A stretch of 64,000 nucleotides of DNA from Herpetosiphon gulosus (GCF_039545135.1 NZ_BAABRU010000007.1:1-64000); one strand, 5' to 3'. Shown: positions 18,555 to 27,929, counted from the first letter of the stretch. Made by a program: numbers and translations. The notes: a model not told the origin generated them from the letters alone.

Positions 18555-19553
18555 CTATTGACGGGGATCAAGCGCATCACGTAAACCATCGCCCAAAGCC
18601 ACAAAGGCAATCGTAATTGAAGCAATTGCAATCGCCGACGCGATCAGAATCCATGGTTGCGAATCAATCGCTGACTTACCTTCCAAAATCATCTGGCCCC
18701 AGCTGGTTGGGAATGGATTATTGGGGTTGGTATCAGGCTGGATACCAATGCCCAAAAAGCTCAAGGTTGCTTCGGTGACAATCGCGCTTGGCACAATAAA
18801 CGCCCCTGCCACAATAATTGGCGCAAGCGTGTTGGGCAAAATATGGCGGAATAAAATTGAGCCACGTCGAACCCCAACCGCTTCTGCCGCTTCAACAAAC
18901 TCTTTTTCTTTCAACGAGAGCACTTGACCACGCACCAAGCGCGAAACACTGGCCCAGTTCACCGCCGAGAATGATAAGAAAATCAATAATAAACCATTGA
19001 AGGTTTTACCAAAGGCAGTTTGATTGAAAGCAGTTTGCACAATAATAAAGAACAAGATATCAGGCAGCGAAAAAATGATATCAGTAAAGCGCATCAGCAA
19101 ACTATCGAGTTTGCCGCCAGCAAAACCTGAAATCAAGCCAATCGTGATCCCAATTGTCAGGGTAAAGATCATGGGAATAAAGCCCACAACCATCGAAACC
19201 CGCGTACCATAGATCAAGCGACTAAGCACATCGCCGCCAGCAGAATCAGTGCCGAGCGGAAATTTCCAAACCCCGCTGCGTTTAGGATTTTTCTCATCAA
19301 CAATCCAAGCAGCTTGACGATAGGTGCCACGTTCGCGTAATTCGGTTGAAGTTGGGCGGCTAGGCGCATGCGGGGCAATGACTGGTGCGAAAATTGCTAC
19401 CAATGCCAGCAAAAACAAATAAACGATACTTGCCATTGCTAAACGATTGCGCCGCAAACGCAGCCAAGCATCGCTCCACAGACTCCGAACAGGCCGCGTA
19501 AATTCTTGGGCTTGGGCAGGGTTTTTGCCTGCCACATTCGATGCGGTTGCCAT
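18555..19553 (-). CDS. oppC: Oligopeptide ABC transporter permease OppC/DppC
   Basis: This permease has an N-terminal cytoplasmic segment, a first membrane helix (MASIVYLFLLALVAIFAPVI), a periplasmic insert, then the BPD_transp_1 core with EAAEAVGVRRGSILFRHILP, the EAA loop that docks the ATPases. ATG 19553 is preferred because AGGAG lies upstream and it clears the oppB stop by 13 bp; a longer frame to 19592 would overlap oppB. Confidence 0.92.
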   Translation of the reverse strand: MATASNVAGKNPAQAQEFTRPVRSLWSDAWLRLRRNRLAMASIVYLFLLALVAIFAPVIAPHAPSRPTSTELRERGTYRQAAWIVDEKNPKRSGVWKFPLGTDSAGGDVLSRLIYGTRVSMVVGFIPMIFTLTIGITIGLISGFAGGKLDSLLMRFTDIIFSLPDILFFIIVQTAFNQTAFGKTFNGLLLIFLSFSAVNWASVSRLVRGQVLSLKEKEFVEAAEAVGVRRGSILFRHILPNTLAPIIVAGAFIVPSAIVTEATLSFLGIGIQPDTNPNNPFPTSWGQMILEGKSAIDSQPWILIASAIAIASITIAFVALGDGLRDALDPRQ

Positions 19554-19566
19554 ACGTTCGGGTCTC

Positions 19567-20574
19567 CTAGCTGTTACGAATCCGTGGATCAATCAAGCCA
19601 TACGAAAGATCAACCATAATATTGCCCAAGGCTACCAGCAATGAGAAAAACAGGGTTGAACCCATAATCATCGAGTAATCGCGGCTGCCAATTGCTCCAA
19701 TAAATTCACTGCCAATCCCGGGCACTCGGAACACTGATTCAATAATAAACGAGCCAGTTACCAAGCCTGCCACTGCTGGCCCAAGAATCGTAATCACTGG
19801 AATCAAGCTATTGCGCAAGATATGGCGCAAAATCACCACCCGATCACCGAGACCTTTGGCACGGGCCGTGCGAATATAATCTTGGCGCTTGACTTCGAGC
19901 ACACTACTGCGGGTCAAACGCGTAATATAGGCCATCGTGCCCAAGCCCAAAATGATTGCTGGTGGAATATACGAGCTACTGAAGCCTTCCCAAACTGAAG
20001 GATCTTTAATCGGAGCCACCCCAAATACCTTGCTCATAACCAGCAGCAACAGCAAACCAGTTACAAAGGTCGGCACCGAAAAGCCAATTGTTGAGATGAT
20101 TAGGCTAAAGTAATCAAAAATCGTATTTTGCCGCAAAGCTCCCAAAATACCGAGGGGAAAGCCCACCAGTAGGGCAAAAGCCAGCGAAATCATGCCAAGG
20201 CGCAGCGAAATCGGAAACGTTTCTTTAATTTTATCTTGAACTGTCTCGGTGCCTTTCGAAGCATAGGTTGGGCCTAGATCGCCTTGGACTGCATTGATCA
20301 TATAGTTGCCAAATTGGCTGTCGAGCAAGCCCCGCAGCGCCGAAAAGGGGTTACCCTCGGCACTCAAGCGATTATTAAATTCTGCCGAGTTGAGCCAAGC
20401 GGGTTTATCTAAGCCAAATTTACGATTCAGCAGGGCAATCGTTGACGGGGCAACTTCCTTTTCTTGATCAAATGGCCCGCCTTTGGCCTGTTTCATCATA
20501 AAAAAAGTAATGAGTGCCACAAGAAACAACACCGGAATCATCGCCAAGACGCGACGAATTATAAAGCCAATCAT
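19567..20574 (-). CDS. oppB: Oligopeptide ABC transporter permease OppB/DppB
   Basis: The protein starts MIGFIIRRVLAMIPVLFLVAL, the usual first helix of this family. It continues with a large periplasmic loop and the transmembrane core carrying the EAA loop IRTARAKGLGDRVVILRHIL. ATG 20574 is chosen because GGAGG sits just upstream; the longer frame to 20634 adds an unlikely charged leader. It forms the membrane channel with OppC. Confidence 0.92.
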   Translation of the reverse strand: MIGFIIRRVLAMIPVLFLVALITFFMMKQAKGGPFDQEKEVAPSTIALLNRKFGLDKPAWLNSAEFNNRLSAEGNPFSALRGLLDSQFGNYMINAVQGDLGPTYASKGTETVQDKIKETFPISLRLGMISLAFALLVGFPLGILGALRQNTIFDYFSLIISTIGFSVPTFVTGLLLLLVMSKVFGVAPIKDPSVWEGFSSSYIPPAIILGLGTMAYITRLTRSSVLEVKRQDYIRTARAKGLGDRVVILRHILRNSLIPVITILGPAVAGLVTGSFIIESVFRVPGIGSEFIGAIGSRDYSMIMGSTLFFSLLVALGNIMVDLSYGLIDPRIRNS

Positions 20575-20681
20575 GCCATGCCTCCATTGGCGCGAGAGCG
20601 TGCCGGGGTGTTGCCTCGCGAGCCTTGATTGCAATTTAACAGGGTGCTTGCAAAGAATTAATGAGTGGGAGCTAGGTTGGC

Positions 20682-20711
20682 GGGGAGCAGCGCAGGTCCG
20701 CGCTACTCCCC
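20682..20711 (-). promoter_or_regulatory. Intercistronic hairpin between oppA and oppB
   Basis: GGGGAG-C-AGCGC pairs with GCGCT-A-CTCCCC around a 6-nt loop, with one mismatch. It sits just after the oppA stop and has no T-run. Such hairpins commonly protect the upstream binding-protein message or reduce read-through, allowing excess OppA over the membrane complex. Confidence 0.55.
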
Positions 20712-20725
20712 AGAAGTTAAATCAA

Positions 20726-22492
20726 TTACTTGATTTCGATGCTGTATGATGTCCATTGGCCAGGGAATTGATCGTCAGCGGCGGTTTGTGAGAAGCCGCT
20801 CACCCGTGGGTTGATCACATATTTGTTGACCCGGTTGTACATCATAGCGGTTGGCAAATCACCAACAATCAACTTTTGGGCAGCGCCATAGGCTTCCAAG
20901 CGAGTTGCGTCGTCGGTGCTGGTGTCGGCCTTGGTCAAGAACTCGTCAACCGCAGGGTTGCCGTAACCTTGGCGTTGAGCAAAGGTTGCTTTGCTATTCC
21001 AGAACACACTCAACCAGTTTTGAGCATCTGGATAGTCTTGAATCCAGCCACCCAATGAAATTTGAGGATAGGTTGCGTTATCTTTCTTGGCAGCGCTCAA
21101 ATCTTTGCTTGGCAATGGTTGCAACTTAACTTCAACACCCAAGACTTCGCGGAAGGTGTTGGCCAAGAACTCGTGGCGAGCTTGGTTGGCAGTGTCGTTG
21201 CTGCTGTAGGCCATGGTGATTTCAGGCAACTTATCGGCTGAGCCATAGGTTGATTCAGCCAAAGCCGCTTTCGCCTTTTCAGGGTCGAAGGCAAAGCGAT
21301 CTTCGGTTGCATCATAACCAGGAATCCCTTGAGGAATCCAGGTCAAGGTTGGCAAACAGTCGCCGTTGCGGATAACTTCGCAGAAGGTTGCGCGATCGAT
21401 CGCATAGGCAAATGCTTCACGTACCTTAGGATCATTGAATGGTTCCTTGGTCGTGTTGAACTGCAAACCAGTGGTGTTTGCACCTGGATATGAAATGTAC
21501 AATGGACCAAGATCAGCATCGCTTTGGACGGCTGGAATTTGGCTTGGATCTGGAGCGAAGATATCAAGTTGACCTTGGCGATAAGCTTCCAAAGCAACCG
21601 ATGAATCGTCGATGTAGATCATGCTGATGCCATCAAGTTTGGCTTTGTTCCAGTAGTTTTCGTTACGCACAAAGTCAATTTGTTGGTCTTCAGCAATCCG
21701 GCTGAATTGGAATGGGCCGTTACCAACTTGCAAGCTGGCATCTTTCCACCAGTTTTCGCCACCTTTTTCGATCAACTCGGCTTTAGCTGGATACATCACC
21801 CACAAGCCAGCGATGGTTGGCAAGTAAGGAGCAGCTTGGACGGTTGAGATGACGATGGTTTTATCGTCGGGAGTGCTCACGCCCAAAGCAGCCTTAGCTG
21901 CATCGTATTGAGCAGTATCGGTTACAACTGCGCTAGCGAAATCGGCACAGCCAGTGATATCAAACAAAATTGATTGATATTCGCCAGCGGTTACTGGGTC
22001 ACAGGTGCGTTCGATCGCATAGGCAAAGTTCTTTGAGGTCAGAGCTGAACCGTCGCTGTATTTGAGGTCAGGGCGCAAGGTGAAGGTAAACACGGTACCT
22101 TCAGCGTTTGATTCCCATTTTTCAGCAGCACCAGGTACGGTTTCCAGTTTGTCATTGAGGCGAGTTAGGCCTTCGTAGTTTTGCGACAGCAACACAATTT
22201 CGGCGCTGTACGAACTTTTCTGTGGGTCAAAGACATCTGGATAGGCAACTTGGTGAACCCGTAAGACATTTCCATCGGTAGCGGCTGGCTCAGCGGTCGC
22301 TTCGGTCGTGGCAGTTGCTTCAGCCACAGGAGCGGTCGTGGCAGTTGCTTCAGCACCAGTAGCAGGTGCAGTCGTTGCGGTAGCAGCGGCAGGTGCAGTC
22401 GTTGGAGTTGCATCCCCAGCGCCACAAGCGGCCAAGGTTGGTACTGTCAATACCATTAAGGCCAATAAGCGGGTCAAACGACGTTTGAGCAT
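20726..22492 (-). CDS. oppA: Oligopeptide ABC transporter substrate-binding lipoprotein
   Basis: The 588-residue protein has a lipoprotein signal with lipobox LAAC at about residue 22 and a 45-residue alanine/threonine/proline linker (repeated ATATTAP units) that likely spans the cell envelope. An SBP_bac_5 domain follows (VLRVHQVAYPDVFDPQKSS, NYWNKAKLDGISMIYIDDSS, REAFAYAIDRATFCEV). It captures peptides outside the membrane and delivers them to OppBC. It is the first gene of the operon. Small metabolites or nickel are possible alternative ligands, as for other members of this family. Confidence 0.92.
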   Translation of the reverse strand: MLKRRLTRLLALMVLTVPTLAACGAGDATPTTAPAAATATTAPATGAEATATTAPVAEATATTEATAEPAATDGNVLRVHQVAYPDVFDPQKSSYSAEIVLLSQNYEGLTRLNDKLETVPGAAEKWESNAEGTVFTFTLRPDLKYSDGSALTSKNFAYAIERTCDPVTAGEYQSILFDITGCADFASAVVTDTAQYDAAKAALGVSTPDDKTIVISTVQAAPYLPTIAGLWVMYPAKAELIEKGGENWWKDASLQVGNGPFQFSRIAEDQQIDFVRNENYWNKAKLDGISMIYIDDSSVALEAYRQGQLDIFAPDPSQIPAVQSDADLGPLYISYPGANTTGLQFNTTKEPFNDPKVREAFAYAIDRATFCEVIRNGDCLPTLTWIPQGIPGYDATEDRFAFDPEKAKAALAESTYGSADKLPEITMAYSSNDTANQARHEFLANTFREVLGVEVKLQPLPSKDLSAAKKDNATYPQISLGGWIQDYPDAQNWLSVFWNSKATFAQRQGYGNPAVDEFLTKADTSTDDATRLEAYGAAQKLIVGDLPTAMMYNRVNKYVINPRVSGFSQTAADDQFPGQWTSYSIEIK

Positions 22493-22596
22493 GAAGGCTA
22501 TCTCCTTAATTCAAAGAGTCCGAAAACTAACACGATCTGAGAACTTGCAGTGTCACCCATCACCCCCTTTCAAACGCCTGGTTGATCGAGCAAAGC

Positions 22597-22836
22597 CTAG
22601 GCTGGCATAATGCTCCATGATGCGCGTGATGAATTCATCACATAAAATAGCAAATAAAAACTTGAGCAGGGCTGGCCACCAGGGCCGCCACCACGCAGGC
22701 GCGGCTCATAACTTGGCGCAGATTTAATCCGTTGGGGTAAGCTCACTTTTGGTGCTGAATGTGTTAGTTCTTGCTTCAATGCATCACGAAACAGCATGTC
22801 CACGGTAGTATCTTCAAGATCGTTGTGAACTGGCAT
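22597..22836 (-). CDS. Small hypothetical protein downstream of the AAA ATPase
   Basis: The predicted protein has 79 residues: an acidic/helical start (MPVHNDLEDTTVDMLFRDAL), a basic middle with LPQRIK, a glycine-rich RGGGPGGQPC and an aromatic-rich end. It begins 16 bp after the stop of the AAA ATPase on the same strand. I recognise no family. The close spacing suggests it is translated with the ATPase. Confidence 0.45.
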   Translation of the reverse strand: MPVHNDLEDTTVDMLFRDALKQELTHSAPKVSLPQRIKSAPSYEPRLRGGGPGGQPCSSFYLLFYVMNSSRASWSIMPA

Positions 22837-22851
22837 AAGCAGCTTCCTACC

Positions 22852-23940
22852 CTAATAGAGCAAAGAGTCGGTTAAACCTACCAAGGTCGTGCTTGGTAGT
22901 TGGGCAAGTTGGCGATGCAACAAGGCCTCAATTGCGGCGCTATGCTGCGGTTGCCCCCAAAGCCTTAACAACAATTGGCGTGCCATGACAAATGAATAGG
23001 CAAACTGGGCGTTGTTAAGCACATCATATGGAATAAAAAGTCCGTGCCCTTCTATGGTAAAGCTATTTGCCACAGCCCGCAACATGGTACTACGCCAAGT
23101 CTGGGTGTAGGTTAAGTTACTTTGCCACAAAATTGCCATCAACTCACTGGGCGGTTGCAAAATATCGTCAAGATGTGGGCCAAGCAAGGCGTGTAAACGC
23201 TCAGTGGCAGCCTCATCACTGCGATACTGTTGCTCAAGCAACAAGCGTTGCATGCCAACCGGAGCCATGCGTTGTTGACGTTTAACTGTGCGAATATTGC
23301 TTTGCAACCATTGGGGCTGCATATAAACACAGTTAATTTGGGCTAAAAGGGCGCTTTGATCACTATCAACCGGATGTTCAGCATCAAGCGTTCCCGTGAT
23401 AATGACATTACTGGGCAAGGCGGGCCATTTATCAGGTGGATAACCCCGCATCACCAAGCGCGTAATTCCATCAGCATCACGGCTCACATTGGCAAAGTAG
23501 GTATATACATCATGGGGTCGCAAATTATCGAGACATAAGAAGAACAAACGACCAGCATTGGCCGGAGCAGCGGCGTTCTCCAAGGTCTCGACAAATTTCA
23601 TCCAACCAAAACGATCTTGGATTTCGGGTGCTTGCAGGCTACTCCCTAAGTTCACATAGGTATATTGATCATCAAAGGGATGGATTAACGCCTGGGCAAA
23701 CAGCCGTGCCAATTCAGTTTTACCCTGCCCAGTTGGCCCAAACAACAAAACAAATGGGCTGGTTTTGAGCGCAATTACATAATCAATCACTAGCAAGGGC
23801 GGGATGGCATAACCAGCGGCGTGGCAGTAGGTCAACACCTGAGCAATCAACCGATATTCATCGGCGATCAGATGGTGAAAGCCAGTGCCACGCTGCAAAC
23901 TGGTTGGTGGGGACATCCTGTTCCCTGCTTGATCATGCAT
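22852..23940 (-). CDS. AAA-type ATPase of unknown role
   Basis: The 362-residue protein has Walker A GPTGQGKTELARLFAQ near residue 85 and a Walker-B-like strand LFFLCLDN, where asparagine follows the aspartate instead of the usual glutamate. A sensor-1-like asparagine sits in NVIITGTLD. The overall plan, a motor reaching into a helical lid, resembles McrB/MoxR-type AAA proteins, but there is no nuclease partner nearby. Its ATG overlaps the stop of the sugar-nucleotide transferase gene (TAATG), so the two are translationally coupled. Function is not assigned. Confidence 0.65.
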   Translation of the reverse strand: MHDQAGNRMSPPTSLQRGTGFHHLIADEYRLIAQVLTYCHAAGYAIPPLLVIDYVIALKTSPFVLLFGPTGQGKTELARLFAQALIHPFDDQYTYVNLGSSLQAPEIQDRFGWMKFVETLENAAAPANAGRLFFLCLDNLRPHDVYTYFANVSRDADGITRLVMRGYPPDKWPALPSNVIITGTLDAEHPVDSDQSALLAQINCVYMQPQWLQSNIRTVKRQQRMAPVGMQRLLLEQQYRSDEAATERLHALLGPHLDDILQPPSELMAILWQSNLTYTQTWRSTMLRAVANSFTIEGHGLFIPYDVLNNAQFAYSFVMARQLLLRLWGQPQHSAAIEALLHRQLAQLPSTTLVGLTDSLLY

Positions 23941-24929
23941 TACTGAATCGTGCTACCAAATGTAATAACTGATGAATCACCGACGTTAAGGTGTTGGAAT
24001 TCGCCTTTGATATGCGCTCCTTCACCGATAAGTGAGCCTTCCAAGGTTGATGATTGAATGCTGGCTCCTTGATTGATAATCGAATCACGCACAATCGAAT
24101 CGACAATCACGCTATGGTCAGCAACTGAGACGTATGGCCCAATAATTGAGTTGCGAATCTCAACATTCTCGCCGATAAAGACTGGCGGAACGATGATCGC
24201 ACCATCACGTTGTTCGACGTTGCCTGTTTCGTGTTGCAATAAATAACGATTGGTACGTAACAAGGCGGGGGCGGTGCCACAATCTTCCCACATGGTTGCA
24301 GTTTCGGCACTAAATCGCGTGCCATTGCTAATCATGAGTTGGAGGGCATCGGCCAAATAAAACTCGCCTTTGGTTTGAATGTTCTGCTCGATCAGCACAT
24401 CGATCGCTGCGAACAATTCTTTGACTTCACGCACATAGTATGCGCCGATTAAGGCCAAGTTGGAAACTGGCGTACTTGGTTTTTCCACCAGCTTGGTAAT
24501 AATCCCATCTTCGAGCAATGCCACCCCGAAGCGCGAGGGATCTTCAACTTCGCTTACATAGATCACACCATCGGCATCAGTTTGGTTCAAAACATTCAGG
24601 TTAGCTTCAAAAATCGTATCGACAAATAAAATCAAGGTTGGGCCAGAAACCATCTCGCGGGCCAAAGCAATGGCATGAGCTTGGCCTTTCAGCTCGGTTT
24701 GTTCAACAAAATGGCTCTTGAAGTTATAGTTCTTGCGAACATATTCCTCAATTTGTGTACCCAAATACCCGGTAATAAACACCACGTCGTCGAGTGGTAG
24801 CACCTTGAGCTTATCAAGCAGGTGGCCAATCACGGCTTTGCCTGCAACCGGAACCAACGGCTTTGGACGGGTATGGGTATGTGGACGCAGGCGGGTTCCA
24901 AGACCGGCGGTAGGAATAATTACATTCAT
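23940..24929 (-). CDS. Sugar-1-phosphate nucleotidyltransferase
   Basis: The 329-residue enzyme starts MNVIIPTAGLGTRLRPHT followed by RPKPLVPVAGKAVIGHLLDKL, the nucleotide-binding and catalytic motif of RmlA/GlmU-type nucleotidyltransferases. The last 90 residues form a left-handed beta-helix of hexapeptide repeats (GENVEIRNSIIGPYVSVAD). It is predicted to make an NDP-sugar, probably dTDP-glucose or UDP-glucose/GlcNAc, from NTP and sugar-1-phosphate; the exact sugar cannot be told. It is the first gene of a coupled trio with the AAA ATPase and the small protein. Confidence 0.88.
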   Translation of the reverse strand: MNVIIPTAGLGTRLRPHTHTRPKPLVPVAGKAVIGHLLDKLKVLPLDDVVFITGYLGTQIEEYVRKNYNFKSHFVEQTELKGQAHAIALAREMVSGPTLILFVDTIFEANLNVLNQTDADGVIYVSEVEDPSRFGVALLEDGIITKLVEKPSTPVSNLALIGAYYVREVKELFAAIDVLIEQNIQTKGEFYLADALQLMISNGTRFSAETATMWEDCGTAPALLRTNRYLLQHETGNVEQRDGAIIVPPVFIGENVEIRNSIIGPYVSVADHSVIVDSIVRDSIINQGASIQSSTLEGSLIGEGAHIKGEFQHLNVGDSSVITFGSTIQ

Positions 24930-25433
24930 ACTGCATTTTACGGTGGTGTGATCACGTTAAACGCGCCACCAAACCGTACTCCCTTTCATTGATTTGCAGA
25001 ATTTAGCTCTTATTTTGGAATGCATGCACGCAGTTTTTTCAGCGTGGATTGCAAACCCACGGTACACTGAGGACGCATTGAGTATATCAGGCAGCCTGAT
25101 GATTGGCAAATATCCCAATCGACTCTAGTCTAGCATACAAGCTGCATGTTAAGCCGAGCCTAAGGCCAATTTCACCCTATGGAGTGAGATCGTATCTGCC
25201 CCAACTAGCCCATTGCTTAAACGACGGCTACGGACTAAGGAACCATGGCGCTTATGCCCGAACTTGCATATACTTTAACTAATTAAAGCCGATCACTTAT
25301 TAATCACGACCACCAGCCTAACTAAACTTACAATCGACCAAGAGTCCTGCCTGTAAATTGGCTAGTAAGGTTGTATCGCTATAGTACGTTTGGATACGAG
25401 TAACGAGAAGGCCCAAATTTAGGAGATACCCAT
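24930..25433. other. 504-bp divergent intergenic region
   Basis: This gap separates the minus-strand nucleotidyltransferase and the plus-strand receiver gene and must hold both promoters. A small inverted repeat (TCAGGCAGCCTGA, 25099-25111) and a weak plus promoter, TTGGCT (25358-25363), 16 bp, TATAGT (25380-25385), are visible. Nothing else stood out and no gene was supported. Confidence 0.4.
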
Positions 25434-25826
25434 ATGCCAACCATCTTAGTTGTTGATGATATGCCTGACAACCGTCAGCTTTTAGGAATAATGCTCCAAC
25501 GGTCTGGTTATACAACCGAGATGGCTCGTGATGGGGTTGAGGCGCTGGAAGCGATTCAAAAAAGCCGACCAGACCTTATATTGCTTGATTTGAACTTGCC
25601 ACGTATGGATGGCTGGGCAGTCTGTCGCACCGTTAAATCCGACCCTCGCTTGGCACATATTCCAATTGTGGCATTAACCGCTAGTTGCAGCCCTGGCGAA
25701 GTCAAGCAATTGATGACCCCCGATTGGACTGATTATGTCAGCAAGCCTTTCGACGTTATGTCATTAATGGAGAAGGTTAAGCTTTGGCTGGCTGGGTCCA
25801 ATCAATCCAAGCCATGGTATGGTTAA
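25434..25826 (+). CDS. Single-domain response regulator (CheY-like)
   Basis: The 130-residue receiver domain has acidic pocket VVDDMPDN, phospho-acceptor LILLDLNLPRMDGW, the conserved threonine in VALTAS and lysine in YVSKPFD. No output domain is present, so it signals by protein contact or phosphotransfer. AGGAG at 25421 sets the start. It stands alone, convergent with another receiver gene, and its kinase is unknown. Confidence 0.9.
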   Translation: MPTILVVDDMPDNRQLLGIMLQRSGYTTEMARDGVEALEAIQKSRPDLILLDLNLPRMDGWAVCRTVKSDPRLAHIPIVALTASCSPGEVKQLMTPDWTDYVSKPFDVMSLMEKVKLWLAGSNQSKPWYG

Positions 25827-25853
25827 GCTTTCAAGCAGTAATCAAGCTTAAAT

Positions 25854-25891
25854 AAATAGCGCTAGTTGAATTGCTTCAACTAGCGCTATTT
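25854..25891. terminator. Bidirectional terminator between two receiver genes
   Basis: A perfect 17-bp stem (AAATAGCGCTAGTTGAA and its complement) with loop TTGC lies between convergent genes. The A/T-rich ends give T-rich tails on both strands. Confidence 0.8.
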
Positions 25892-25914
25892 CGTGTCTTT
25901 GGTTGATTATCAAT

Positions 25915-26295
25915 TTAGGTCGAGGGTGCTTCGATAAACTGCAACATGGCATTCCAAAGATCGCGCAAATTAATCGGCTTGGAAACATAGCCATCACAGC
26001 CAGCGGCAATCGCCTTTTCAGCATCGCCCTTAAGCGCGTTGGCCGTCACCGCTACAATTGGAATTGTGGCTGTTTGCGGAGTATCACGCAAGCGACGGGC
26101 TACCTCGTAACCATCAATATCAGGCAAGTTAATATCCAACAAAATAATTTGCGGATTATGCGCCAAAGCTAGTTCGATCCCAGTTGAGCCATTGATTGCC
26201 TTGAGCATTTGACAACCACGGGCAATCAACAGGCGCTCCACCAACAGCATATTATCAGGGTTATCTTCGATATATAAGACAACGGTTGTACTCAT
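25915..26295 (-). CDS. Single-domain response regulator in the LOV-kinase operon
   Basis: The 126-residue receiver has YIEDNPDN, phospho-acceptor IILLDINLPDIDGYE, threonine in AVTAN and lysine in YVSKPIN. Its ATG overlaps the stop of the upstream PLP-receiver fusion (ATGA), so the two are translationally coupled. Together with the large LOV kinase further upstream it probably forms one phosphorelay: one kinase feeding two receivers. Confidence 0.9.
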   Translation of the reverse strand: MSTTVVLYIEDNPDNMLLVERLLIARGCQMLKAINGSTGIELALAHNPQIILLDINLPDIDGYEVARRLRDTPQTATIPIVAVTANALKGDAEKAIAAGCDGYVSKPINLRDLWNAMLQFIEAPST

Positions 26296-27929
26296 TGGTC
26301 CTCACTATCACGCTCTTTGTGTTCAATGACACTCACAACCTGTTCGACAAAGGCAACTGGTGAAAGTGAGCCTTTTTGATACACAGCACGGGTATGGGTT
26401 GCTAAATGATGGCGCTCGGCGGGCGTAATATCCTTGGCGCTCACCACAATAATCGGAATATCGCGGGTTTTGGGGTGTTGGCGTAAGGTGCTCATCACCT
26501 GAAACCCATCCATATTTGGCATCATTAAATCCATCACAATCGCATCGGGCAAGCGTTGAATTGCTTGTTGCACCCCATCGGCTCCATCGGTTGCCCGATA
26601 GACGCGGTAGGCTTTACGCCGCTCTAAAATGCGCTGCACCAATTGAGCATCATCAGGATTATCATCGATCAACAGCACCGTTGTCGCTTTTTCATTCAAT
26701 TGTTCCAGCGCCGCCTGAAGCCCTTCTTGGGGCGCTGATTGCTGGGTATCACTGACATGTACATCAATATGCCATTGATCGTTTAGCACATGTTTATCGA
26801 CAGGGAAGGTGTGCCCAGTACAATTTACCACAATTAATTCTTCAGGGTTAACTTGGCCTTGAGCAACCATTTTTTGCAGACCCGCAAAGGCCACAGCCGT
26901 CGCTGGCTCAACTGAAATGCCTTCAGTTCGCGCCAATAAGCGCATTGCACTGAAGGCCTCTTCATCAGTGACGGCTTCCATTGTGCCGCCCGATGTTTGG
27001 ATGCGTTGCCAAAGCCGGGTATAGATCTTACCAGGATCGCCCGTTGAGAGAATCGCAATTCGGGTATTTGGCACAACTTTTTCGGCCACCGATTTGCCAG
27101 CCTGAAATGCCTGGACCATCGGAGAGCAGCCTTCAGCTTGGATAATTGCAGTTTGGGGTACGCGCTGGGTCAAACCCATGGCATGCAATTCGGCAAAGCC
27201 ATGATACACGCCTAATGGCCCCAAGCCACCGCTAACTGCCTGAATATACCAATCGGGCGCTTGCCAGCCGAGCTGCTCGCAAATTTCGTAGCTAATCGTT
27301 TTCATAGCTTCCCGCGCCGGAATGCTGTTAGCTCCACGATCGTAGATAATGTTGCGGTTTTGGGCAAAATCAGCGGCAATCTGCTTGGTTTGATCATAAT
27401 TGCCACTAACTTTGATCACCTCAGCCCCAAACAAGGCCGCTTCACGCAATTTTGCTTCTGGTACCACGCTGGTCATAAAGACCCACAGTTTGATCCCAAC
27501 TGCGGCACAAGCCGAGGCATACGCTACCGCCGCATTACCAGTCGAGGCAATCACGCACTCGCGAATATCATTCGAAACCAAGGCTGCCACGGCCAAGGCG
27601 GCTTGGCGATCTTTAAACGAATTGGTTGGGCTATAGCGCTCATCTTTAATATACAAGCGGGGCAAGCCCAACAAACCACCAAAGCGTTGGGCATGCAACA
27701 AGGGCGTTCCACCAACATGGGTTGGTGCGACGGGCGGTGGCACAGGCAAAACGCTACTATAGCGCCATAAGGTCTGGCCGCTCAATTGTTGATTGCGCAC
27801 CAAATCGCAAAAGCCGGCATAATCGTAATGCGTCTCAAGCCAATCATTAGCACATTGGGCACAGCTATTCGAGCTACGAAAGGTGTATGGCTGAATATGG
27901 CCACAGTTTTGGCAAACTAAATCTGTCAT
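26292..27929 (-). CDS. Threonine-synthase-like PLP enzyme fused to a CheY receiver
   Basis: The 545-residue protein starts with a zinc-ribbon-like segment (C6, C9, C23, C26). A fold-type II PLP domain covers about 60-390. It has the threonine-synthase-like opening HVGGTPLL, the PLP lysine K106 in NSFKDRQA, and phosphate-binding ASTGNAAVAY. A receiver domain fills about 416-545 with acidic LLIDDNPDD and phospho-acceptor D467 in VMDLMMPNMDGF. The enzyme half should eliminate phosphate or water from an amino-acid substrate such as O-phosphohomoserine. Adding a receiver to it is unusual and suggests phosphorylation-controlled activity. It lies 46 bp after the LOV kinase and overlaps the following receiver gene by ATGA. 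AAGGG upstream supports the start. Confidence 0.88.
   Translation of the reverse strand: MTDLVCQNCGHIQPYTFRSSNSCAQCANDWLETHYDYAGFCDLVRNQQLSGQTLWRYSSVLPVPPPVAPTHVGGTPLLHAQRFGGLLGLPRLYIKDERYSPTNSFKDRQAALAVAALVSNDIRECVIASTGNAAVAYASACAAVGIKLWVFMTSVVPEAKLREAALFGAEVIKVSGNYDQTKQIAADFAQNRNIIYDRGANSIPAREAMKTISYEICEQLGWQAPDWYIQAVSGGLGPLGVYHGFAELHAMGLTQRVPQTAIIQAEGCSPMVQAFQAGKSVAEKVVPNTRIAILSTGDPGKIYTRLWQRIQTSGGTMEAVTDEEAFSAMRLLARTEGISVEPATAVAFAGLQKMVAQGQVNPEELIVVNCTGHTFPVDKHVLNDQWHIDVHVSDTQQSAPQEGLQAALEQLNEKATTVLLIDDNPDDAQLVQRILERRKAYRVYRATDGADGVQQAIQRLPDAIVMDLMMPNMDGFQVMSTLRQHPKTRDIPIIVVSAKDITPAERHHLATHTRAVYQKGSLSPVAFVEQVVSVIEHKERDSEDQ

Noticed and set aside
22597-22836. Small protein as a peptide natural-product precursor
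   Set aside because: It has a glycine/cysteine patch, but there is no modification enzyme or protease nearby and the partner is an AAA ATPase.
25318-25515. 65-codon minus-strand frame upstream of and overlapping the receiver gene
   Set aside because: Its overlap with a clear receiver start and ribosome-binding site and the lack of motifs argue against it.
27261-27770. 169-codon plus-strand open frame
   Set aside because: It is antisense to the PLP domain of the fusion protein, which has full family motifs.
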